NCBI GenBank assembly: GCA_964019055.1
Contig: OZ025220.1
Location: 7,056,620 to 7,120,619, forward strand
Length of the DNA stretch: 64,000 nucleotides
Origin: Anthopleura xanthogrammica
Lineage: Eukaryota > Cnidaria > Anthozoa > Actiniaria > Actiniidae
Direction: 5' to 3'
This document shows, in pieces, positions 23,111 through 33,700 of the stretch. Numbering within the stretch: position 1 is the stretch's first letter; each line of letters opens with the position of its first letter. The notes under the pieces are model-generated. The model searched no databases. It saw only the letters and a list, made by a program, of their open reading frames with translations, and was not told where the DNA came from. The translations under genes and the position numbers were made by a program.

Positions 23111-23748
23111 ATCATAGTAAATGTATATAAAATATCACAAACTCCTCCTGAAAATCTAGATTTATTTCAGATATAAACTTTTATAAGTCAATTTTTGCAT
23201 GCTTCCTAACACCTTTTTTTTTGTAGTGACGTCATTTCTATGTTACTATTTCTGATCAGCTTGAATTTTCGGAATACGAAGAAAGGACGGAAATAACAAA
23301 CTGATACGTTACAGAAGCAAACCGTGCGTGTACTTTGTTTAAGGCATACGGATTCAAGACGGATTTTAATTGATTGGGCGGACATGAGAAAATGTGTGAC
23401 AGTGCTACACTTTATTTGGCCGATTCAGGTTTCTCCGAATCGGTCTTGAAACTACGCGTACGATATGCTTCCTACTGGATCGAACTGGACCAATGAATTG
23501 GGCCTACAAATCGCAATCCAGCTTTACATTGACCTCGATATGCTGCTCAATGTCAGAATTCGGCTTTTTCACTTTCAGCACATCTTTTTCAGTTTACTTG
23601 CATGTCGTCTGTTCTAATACTAATAAAATGAAGTCCTTTTGGAACGGTTCTCCGTTTCTAAAAAAGTAGAAAATTAAAAATTATTTGAAATTATTACAAA
23701 TTATTTTTGTGTAATCTCCGTTGATGAGCTTGGGAGGACCCAGAGAGA

Positions 23749-23843
23749 AACAAACAAACAAACAAAAAAAAACAAAAAAAAAAACAAACAAACAAACAGA
23801 CAAACAACCAAACAAACAAACAAACAAACAAACAAACAAACAC

Positions 23844-23878
<35 letters not shown>

Positions 23879-23964
23879 AACAAACAAACAAACAAACAGA
23901 CAAACAAACAAACAAACAAAAAAAAAACAACAAAAAAAAAACAAACAAACAAACAAACAAACAC

Positions 23965-24015
<51 letters not shown>

Positions 24016-24155
24016 AACAAACAAACAAACAGACAAACAAACAAACAAACAAACAAACAAACAAACAAACAAACAAAACAAACAAACAAAACAAACAAAC
24101 AAACAAAACAAAACAAAACAAAACAAACAAAACAAACACAAACAAAAACAAAAAA
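23749..24155. repeat. AAAC / ACAG tetranucleotide mosaic
   Basis: Blocks of AAAC alternate with blocks of ACAG (near 23850-23872 and 23966-24010), later AAAAC. The equivalent position upstream of F and H holds AAAC plus a large AACCA array instead. The long Cys/Leu/Phe/Val or Asn/Gln/Thr/Lys frames here are repeat artefacts. Confidence 0.95.
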
Positions 24156-24223
24156 TGTAGAAACGTAGGAACAAAGAAACGAACCAACCAACAGTTTGTG
24201 TCACGCATGCGCAGACTACAGGG

Positions 24224-24540
24224 AGAACTACCTGTAGTCATATCAAGTCTCCTACAGAAACAAGTCAACTAATAAGAGTGGATTATGGGAGATTATAGGC
24301 AAATCCTATTGCTGCTATTGTTACTCAGGTTACTATGGAAACTCGTACGAAAGAGGTATGCACCTTAATACTTTTGTACTTTTTTATTTCCTTTCAAACA
24401 TTATGAACACTGACTGCCCAAAAAATATATTTACCACCGGAAATCTTTGTAATCTTTCTTAGTCCTGTGTAATCCTTTCTTTTCTTTTCAGTTGTATTCA
24501 CAGTGTCCTTCGCATTAAAGGGACTCATACTGGAGTTATC
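24224..24540 (+). pseudogene. Decayed EMI/EGF gene relic upstream of gene E
   Basis: Three exon remnants are recognisable in order. 24224-24290 resembles the first EMI exon of gene F (TATCAAGTCTCCTACAGAAA). 24320-24355 resembles the end of exon 4 (TTACTCAGGTTACTATGGAA, then a donor-like GTATGC). About 24492-24540 resembles the start of exon 5 (GTGTCCTTCGCATTAAAGGG). The second EMI exon is missing and frames are not continuous. The same relic precedes F and H. Confidence 0.65.
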
Positions 24541-24748
24541 ACTGCCTATGAGACGAGACATATACGTTAAGTACATGTCAACTGTTGTCCTACATCAGAC
24601 ACGAACGTAGTTAATACTCGATAGTTTAAACTTCCTGCTCATTTTTCTGAAGGCAACACATCCAAGTCAATCGACACTGAAATTTTTTAACATTCAAACC
24701 TTTCTTCGATCTTCAAGTTTTACTCGGCTGACAAACGAGGCTAGAAGA

Positions 24749-27700
24749 ATGATGCCTGGATTTGTTAAAGTCTTTGTCTTCAGTTGTTTTGTAGTTCTGT
24801 TAGCTCTTCTTGCTCAAAGCTCAGGGAACTTGGCAGGGAATGGAGCTAATGTCTGCTCGAAGATCGTAAGGTCAGTGTGAATATATTTTTGCCGTGGTTA
24901 TAAATATGTTCATAGCCATAAGTAGAGTAGACATGCAAATATATATGATTGATAAAGCAGTTGATTTAGATAAGGTCATAGAATCAAAAAGTTTTGCTTA
25001 GTCCAAATAAAAGAAGCCACTCGTTGGGCTAACAAGAACAAAGCTAAAATTATAAATGATAAAAAGAAATGATGTTAAATAGACAAACTAAAAACGTTCG
25101 CATATGAGTGAATAGCAACCAGTGATTTTTTTTCTTCTTTTTCTACTTCACTTAGGCGTATTTAAGGTGACTGGCTACTTTTGGAAAACATTTTAAACTT
25201 TTTTTTAAACCACAATCTTTTAACGTGAAATTTAATGCTGATTCCGAATATGAAAAGAAGAATGGTGTGTCCCGCGCTCGTTTTCGAGATAATCAGCATT
25301 TTATGGAAGCCTACGCGCAAGTTTTTGAAGGAAAAATTGCGTTACCGAAAGTGTTCAGGAAAAAAAATTACAACTCATAAGATAATAGTTCTTTGCAGAC
25401 CTTATCATGCACAAATGCCCGCTAGTGAATTATTCTACAATACGACATGGATATTTTTGAATAAAATACAAAGAAATACATTGATTTGTCATATTTCGCC
25501 CTTTCAGTGCTCTCAAAAATTTCATTAAGTCAAACAAAAATTCCTACAAAAATCTATTTTTTCATGCGTTAGAAAAATTATTTTTTCTAAAAGAATTGAT
25601 ATAACGTAGATTTTTAGAAGTTCTTTGAATTAAGTTTATAAAAAGTATAGAGTCCCGTGCAAAATGTGAGGGTTTTGCGCTGTTGAAGTTCAAAACGTGT
25701 ATGGTTCCTCGATAAAATTTCGTATTTTATTCAGCGGTTTTTGTGCACGCGATCATCGTGGGCTCAAATCGAGCGTTCAAAAGTAGGCAGTCACCTTAAA
25801 GGTGGAAACACTTATACATGGGATATGGTATAGTGATACTTGCAGTTCAACACAGATCTAAAGTGCTAGCAACACTATTCGTGTAGCTCCCCAACGTATA
25901 ATAAATGCTTTATATTAAATCCATTGTGGAATTCCACAAAGAAAATTTCTTCACACTTAAGATTTTATCAGAATTATGACTCATTCAGAATTCAGAATTA
26001 TCATTCATATTAGACCTTTTTGCTCTATTACTATTTTCGACTTCGTGCGCTTTCAGAACGATAGGTGCATCAAAGATTGTACGGAATTTGAACATCTTTA
26101 GAATTTGAACAAAAGATGCTTGTATTTCATTGTTGTGATTAACAACGAGTCGGGCCATACCAATGCACAACACTTACGTATGTTGAAATTATGACTTGAC
26201 TACAACTATTGTTCAACTTAATGCCCTATGGATACTAGCCTGTTCCAAACTCTCGTCATCATAGTGCATCGTGCGTAACCCCCCGGGGGTGAGAATAAAA
26301 AAGGAATCAAGCCTTCCATATTTGGTATAACTGCTTTATGGCTGTATTTTCTCTTTTTAAATTACTAAGCTTCAGTGAAAACTACCAACAGTCATATCAA
26401 GTCTCATACAGATACCGAATATATGTTAAATGTGGATACTTGAACTGGGGAAGATGCACTCGATACAGGTAACAGAACTTGATGATGAGTTGATTAATGT
26501 ACATTCGTGTCATAATGTTGGATGGTGAGGCTGATGTGATACTCTCTTCTTGATACCCACAGCACTGTTTATAGGACTCAATATCGAACAGCTACGAGGA
26601 CATCCTACAGGAAGCAATACCAATGCTGTAAAGGATGGAGTCAAGTGGGAGATCAGTGTACCAAAGGTAAATAACCTAATGCTAGGGTAGTCACTAGAAT
26701 ATCCTATAGAACACAATACCAATGCTGTAATGGATATGCTCCGTGACGTTTTACTTTCAGTTTCTACGATTCTGTTTTCAGCTATTTGTACTCAGCCTTA
26801 GATGCGTTGTTTATTTCGAACGAGCCACCTTAAACATCTAAATTATACTGATAAAGTTCCTGTGGTTTTAGCGAGTGTTGTCTTTCAGCTTTGCATGGGA
26901 CTCGCTGCATACTTGCATGTTCTAGCTCGCACGCACGAAGGTGTTTTTTATGATCGTTGTCTCACATGCTAATGATTATTCTCCCAGCATGCTCTGTTGG
27001 TACCTACGGGCAAGGCTGTTCACAGACCTGTAAGTGCACGAATAACGCCACGTGTGACGTAATAGATGGGAACTGCACGTGTTTACCAGGAATTGGCGGG
27101 AAATACTGCGAAGAACGTAAGTAAACAAACGATATTACATTTGTTTTACTTTACCGCTTATCACTTCAATATCGATCAAGAGAATATCATATACTGTGAC
27201 GAGCATCTGACTCGGGAAACTAAGTAATCACTCTGAGTCATCATTATTCTCCCAGCATGCTCTGTTGGTACATACGGGCAAGGCTGTTCACAGACCTGTA
27301 AGTGCACGAATAACGCCACGTGTGACGTAGTAGATGGCAACTGCACGTGTTTACCAGGATTTGGCGGGAAATACTGTGAAGAACGTAAGTAAAACGAACG
27401 ATTTTGTAATGGCTGCCACTGCGGATCAAGGGGAGGGGTGCAGGGGGTGCGCAACCTCCCATCCCCTCCCCCAACCCGAGCAACTTTACCCCCCTATTTT
27501 GAAGATATCCAATACCAAATAATGATATATTTCTTTGTTTCTGAAGGTTGCACCCCTCCCTGGGCGAACTTTGTGCCCTGCACCCCACAAAATCCTGGAT
27601 CCGCCCCTGTGGTGGTATCTAGCGAAAGATTTCTCGTTCACTAGCCTCATTTGTTAGTACATCAACATGGCTGCCATGTCTTTGCAATTAACTTACATTA

Positions 27701-30700
27701 CAAATGTCAAATTAGCTTGCTAGTATATAAATTAATGTTTGACTTTAACAGTTCTTCCAACTGAACCAAATGCCAATGAAGATCAATATCAATGCTGTAA
27801 TGGATATGCTCAGTGACGTTTTACTTTCAGTTTCTACGATTCTGTTTCCAGCTATTTGTACTCAGCCTTGTGTGAACGGCACGTGTACAAAACCAGATTA
27901 CTGCTCGTGTTACTCAGGTTACTATGGTAATCTGTGTGAAAGAGGTATGTACCAGCACACCTAACATCATTGTAATATTTCTCAATGCTGTTTGTGTTTA
28001 TTTCCTTTTCTTCCTCGTCAGACTGTCCTTCACATAAATGGGGACCACACTGTAAACATGACTCTCTCTGTCAAAATAACGCTAAATGCTCTCCCAACAC
28101 TGGTATCTGTACGTGTACCCCAGGGTGGGAGGGAAAGTACTGTGACAAAACATGTGACCAAGGTTACTATGGTGACAAATGTCTAAAAATATGCACCTGT
28201 CTTAATGGAGCGACATGTGACCCTGTTAGTGGTAACTGCACATGCGCACCAGGGAAACAAGGACAGCGGTAAGTTTATTTTCTGATCCCTAATGACATAG
28301 ACTGTCAGACCACAGGGATACCAACAGTAAGTGTTTTGCTTTCTATTCATGTCCTTTTCTCAGCTGTGAATCAGAATGTTCTCGTGGGTGGTATGGGCAG
28401 GATTGTGCAGTGAAGTGCGCATGTCTGAATGGAGCTTCATGTGATCACGTGAACGGCACGTGTAACTGTACAGCTGGATGGACGGTAAGTACGTTTACGT
28501 GGATGCTGTTTGAACCTGAACAATAAGTATTATCAGAAAAGTATCATTTCCACTTATCTTTGAAGTGTAAATTTTCAAGCTAAAATGTATCTGGTTTAAC
28601 TAAGACCTGACGGGGTTGAAGTAAATTTCAATTTTTGATTTATGTATTCTTTTTGTTACATATCCAGGGAGACATTTGTAACCAAAAGTGTCCCGAAGGT
28701 ACATATGGATACCGCTGTGCACTAACATGTCTAAACTGTATGCATGGTGCAACCTGTGATCACGTGACGGGGGTGTGTGACTGCAGGCCTGGTTACAGAG
28801 GAAAGAGGTTTGTAATTTGATATACAATAGGACCCCAATAGTGATTCAATACCTTTTACTGAATTCTTCTGCCTAGCTTAATCCTCCAATAGAGATAGTG
28901 GAGAGCTAGTGGGAAGTTTTTATCCCGGCTCTAGATGTCTTTGGCTTGCGGTTCAGACGCTTATCTAAACCGAATTAGCCACATATCGCAGTTTGCGGGA
29001 ATGAAGCACCCTCTACTACATATCATTTGTTTAATCTTGACAAACGGTTATTTACCAGATGTGAAGATCTTTGTGAAAAAGGAAAATATGGTCTCAAGTG
29101 CATTGGCGATTGCGCATGTCAGAACAATGCCACGTGTTCACCAATAGATGGTTTCTGTAACTGCACCTCTGGATATATGGGCAAGTTATGTGAGAAACAG
29201 TGTGCTGGTGGAGCTGGTGGTGTTGGATGTAAAGTACAATGTAATTGTACGAAATGGGGAACCTGTAATCCATTCACTGGGGTGTGCGCGTAAGTACTAA
29301 CAGAATACATTTCTTAGAACTGTAAAAACAACTTACGCTTTCCGTGCGATTTGACTGGATTAGCAGTATGATGAAGCTCGCTATGATTGGCTCAGAAAGT
29401 GTCCCTTATTCCGAATCGTTACCGTGCCGTGTGCAATTATCTAAACAAATTGTGGAAGCAATAATAATTATCTTTAAAATATCATTATTTTGTATGGCGC
29501 TTTTCAGCTGTCAGCCCGGACATATTGGTCCATCATGTGATACACAATGCCCGGATGGAAAATATGGCCCAGGTTGCACAGGGAACTGCACATGTCAGAA
29601 CAATGCAACATGTAGCAAGGTGGATGGGTCATGTGACTGTCTACCGGGATGGACTGGTGTTGAATGTAACAATCCATGTCCGGCGGGTTACTATGGAAAA
29701 AACTGTCAATCAAAATGCTTGTGTCAGAATGGCGCATCATGTGATTCTGTGACAGGACATTGTACATGCTTGGGGGAGTGGCAGGGGGAAGTGTGTAACA
29801 TCAGTAAGTATGGAAAAAGTATTGCTATTTACGGTTTCTATATCCATAATTTCAGGTTTGAATTATCAAAATTTACTTTTTCTTTTACAGAATGCAACGA
29901 CTGGACGTTTGGTGCGAGATGCAACAATCAATGTTCTTGTAACAGGACACTAACTGACAGGTAAAGGGTGTTATTAAATCTGAAGAAAAAGGTATTCACT
30001 TTTGCCATTATACTAAGGTGACGTTTTCATTTCAGATGCCATGCTTTATCAGGATTCTGTTATTGTAAGGATGGCTTTACCGATAACAATTGTGACACAA
30101 AAATTGGTAAATATGTGCTTTGATGTTGCATTATGTAGAGGAACTCGTTATCTCACTCCCTCATTCACTTATTTTAATTTTATTATTTTTTGTTAGTTTG
30201 CGGAATTGGTCGCTATGGTAACAGGTGTGAAAAGAAGTGCAGTTGCAATAATAATTACTGTGACGTAATAACAGGTTTATGTAACTGCCCAATTGGGTAT
30301 TCAAGACCAAATTGTCAAAGTAAGGGTACTTGCTGTTTCAATAACCGACTGCTTCTCTGTCTTGCATGCTAAACCTTGAAATATTGAGTTTCAACATTTC
30401 TCCAATTGTTTTTATCAGAATGTCCACAAGGTAGTTACGGCTATGAATGTCAATATACTTGTCAATGTGCGAACGGTGCTACCTGTGATCACGTGACTGG
30501 GGCCTGTTCGTGTACAGAGGGTTGGTATGGTACTCTTTGTAAACAAGGTTAGTATGTCATTGTACTGGTAGTAATATTTATTTGTTAGAATTACACAATC
30601 TTTACTGAGCTAGTCCTTTTTGAATCCCACAGGGTGCCCAGAGGGAAGGTTTGGCTTAAAATGCAACAGTACGTGTACCTTCCAGCACGAATCATCTTGT

Positions 30701-33700
30701 GATCACGTGACAGGTGCTTGCCGGTGTTCACCAGGATGGCAGGGGAAGCAATGTGAAGAAGGTATTAGACACATGACTCTTATTTATAGCCGATATTAAA
30801 AGCTTTACCTACTGGTCAATACACCGATTCCGAACATAGCGGACACACGCGGACTGCCTGGATTGAGGAGGCGAAAACGAGGCTAGTCAGTCGTCTTTGA
30901 TCTGTGGAAAGCTGGCTTTTCTGTTAGGAACGTTAAACAATTCTTAATGCTTATAAACACCAGTAATAAAGATGAAGCTTCACTAGCCTCGTTTTCGCCC
31001 ACTAGACCCAGGCCGTCCATTTGTGTCCCCCATGTTCTGAATCGTTGTATGATCAGCTTTTTCCTATTTTTACAGCTTGTAAGCAAGGTTTCTATGGAGA
31101 ACACTGTGTGTCATTATGTCAATGTTTTGGAGAAAACACAGCGTCTTGTGATCACGTGAACGGCGCATGCTACTGTAAACCGGGATGGACTGGACGCGAG
31201 TGCACCTTGTGTAAGGAATCTCTTTGTTCATAATAATATTTTCCCTTAGGCTTTTTGCCATTAGAACTTGTGTCTGATCATTGAGTATTATTTGCAAAAA
31301 TAATTTATTCCTATTTGTTACTTTTTATTCTTATATGACAACGTTCTAGCAAAAAAATGTAAATAAATATATACACTAGTCGTAGCATATTGCAAGTGAA
31401 AGAGAAAAATAACTCGAAAGTGATTTTGGCTGCTGAAACTTGAAACTGCAGAAGAAGGGTACCCTATGAGAAAGTTGTTACAATCTAATATATTTCTATT
31501 TGTACATGAATTACTTACTTCATTATATTTTGTTATCAGTTTGTCCACAGGGTACTTACGGCAAAAACTGTACATCCAAATGTACCTGTAGATCCATAAG
31601 TACACTTGAATGTAACCACAAGACAGGAGCGTGTACCTGCAATGATGGATATATTGGTCAGCGGTGTGAAACCAGTAAGTGATCTTTAGTGTTGGTATTT
31701 GTTGGTATAGTGTTGGTAAAATTCTAAGGCGCTTTACAAAAGGTGAATAAATATAATATATAAAACAAAATGTTGGTCATAGCATATCTAAAAAGTTGAG
31801 TATATCTAAAAAGAAAAAAGAAAAAATATATATATATGAATCTAAAAATATCTACAAGAGTAAAACTAGTATTATTTAACCATATGCTTGTTCAAAAAGA
31901 AAAGTTTTAAGATTGCTTTTAAAAATATTCAGGCTACTACTACTCTTTATGTCATATGGTAGCTGATTCCATAGCTTTGGTGCACAAATTGAAAATGCCC
32001 TATCGCCGTACGTCTTAAGGTTAGATGATGGCACCTTAAGGCAATGGGCTCGCGCATTCGTGCGCATCTTTCTGCGCATTTGTTTTTTATTTAGAATTGT
32101 ATAATATATTGACCAAAATGTGAAACAATACACTGTATTTATATAACTTGACAATTAGTCGCATGGCAGTCATTTTGTGTATGTTCGATGACTCGAGGCA
32201 TGCGCGACAAAACCCATGGATTGGGCTACCTGTGTCCTTTCCGTTGGTCGCTCTTCATTTTGCGTTGCTTTACGACTTATATCTTGTAAATGAATACGGT
32301 GACCTATACAATTTTTTCCTGAATTCGATGTCTTTTAACTAAAGCTAGTACATATCGAAAAAAATAAAAAATCTATCGGTTTGTTTTCGAGAAAATCGTG
32401 AAACATCATCTAAAAAAGACTTGACATTCGCATGTAATTTCGACTGTTTTTCAAGTTGGAAATGTCAAAACTTAGCATTTTTCCTGAACTTTGTGACATT
32501 AAACTATTTTTCAAGGAAGTTTATTTACTTTAGTACCTCTGAAAGCCTCTGTTTTTCATATTGCAGCCACCAGAATTAAACTAGACGTAATACTTTGAGA
32601 AGCGTTGTTTTCGTTCTAGACTCGCTGGGGAGTGCCGTGTTCAAGCTAACATAGCGCGAAATCTATGTCGATGACCCCCGATTTTTGTTGTTGTTCTGTT
32701 TTGTCCATCTCAAAAACTATCTATATGCAAAATTATAGGAAAATCTATCGGTTAAATTTGCGCGAGCCCATTGCCTTAAGCAAAAGCATATCAGAAGATC
32801 TTAATTGACGATCAAGAGATATCTAAGGTTGCTGGGTAGAGATAACAACAACGATTGCTATTCATGCTTTGGTAATTACAAGCAAGTTATTCATTTTCAT
32901 TTAATTAAAATCAAAATAGCAATCGTTGTTGTCGCCCAACCCATGCAAAAGTGTGAATTCCTTATTTTTACATTGTTTATCGTCCTTATTAAATTACGCG
33001 TGAACATGGAATGTTTCAGAGCAATCGCTTAAGAACTGACAATTCTAAGAGAGTTTAACGATGCACCTTAGATGCGTTGTTTATTTCAAACGAGCCACCT
33101 TAAACATCTAAATTATACTGATAAAGTTCCTGTGGTTTTAGCGAGTGTTGTCTTTCAGCTTTGCATGGGACTCGCTGCATACTTGCATGTTCTAGCTCGC
33201 ACGCACGAAGGTGTTTTTTTATGATCGTTGTCTCACGTGCTAATGATTATTCTCCCAGCATGCACTGTTGGTACATACGGACAAGGCTGTTCACAGACCT
33301 GTAAGTGCACGAATAACGCCACGTGTGACGTAGTAGATGGCAACTGCACGTGTTTACCAGGAATTGGCGGGAAATACTGCGAAGAACGTAAGTAAACAAA
33401 CGATATTACATTTGCATTACTTTACCGCTTATCACTTCAATATCGATCAAGAGAATGTCATATACTGTGACGAGCATTTGGCTCGGGAAACTAAGTAATC
33501 CCTCTGAGTTATCATTATTCTCCCAGCATGCTCTGTTGGTACATACGGACAAGGCTGTTCACAGACCTGTAATTGCACAAATAACGCCACGTGTGACGTA
33601 ATAGATGGCAACTGCACGTGTTTACCAGGATTTATCGGAAAATACTGCGAAGAACGTAAGTAAAACGAACGCGATTTTACATTTTTATAACTTTACTACT

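Larger units (their letters stand above)
22772..24223. other. Spacer between tail D and the relic upstream of gene E
   Basis: The first about 230 bp are near-identical to the sequence after tails E and G. At 23010 an AAT microsatellite plus a LINE-like 3' end is inserted relative to those copies. 23121-23740 shows nothing I recognise. 23749-24155 is a tetranucleotide array. Confidence 0.7.

Noticed and set aside
23681..24272. Long Cys/Leu/Phe/Val-rich and Lys/Gln/Thr/Asn-rich open frames
   Set aside because: AAAC/ACAG microsatellite translated on both strands; no coding evidence.
25235..25528. 97-codon frame conserved in E, F and H intron 1
   Set aside because: Conservation equals that of the surrounding intron in very young duplicates, there is no domain, and the F copy ends differently.
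32148..32342. 64-codon plus-strand frame, repeated at 54485-54679
   Set aside because: It lies wholly inside the 736-bp TTAA element and matches no transposase motif.
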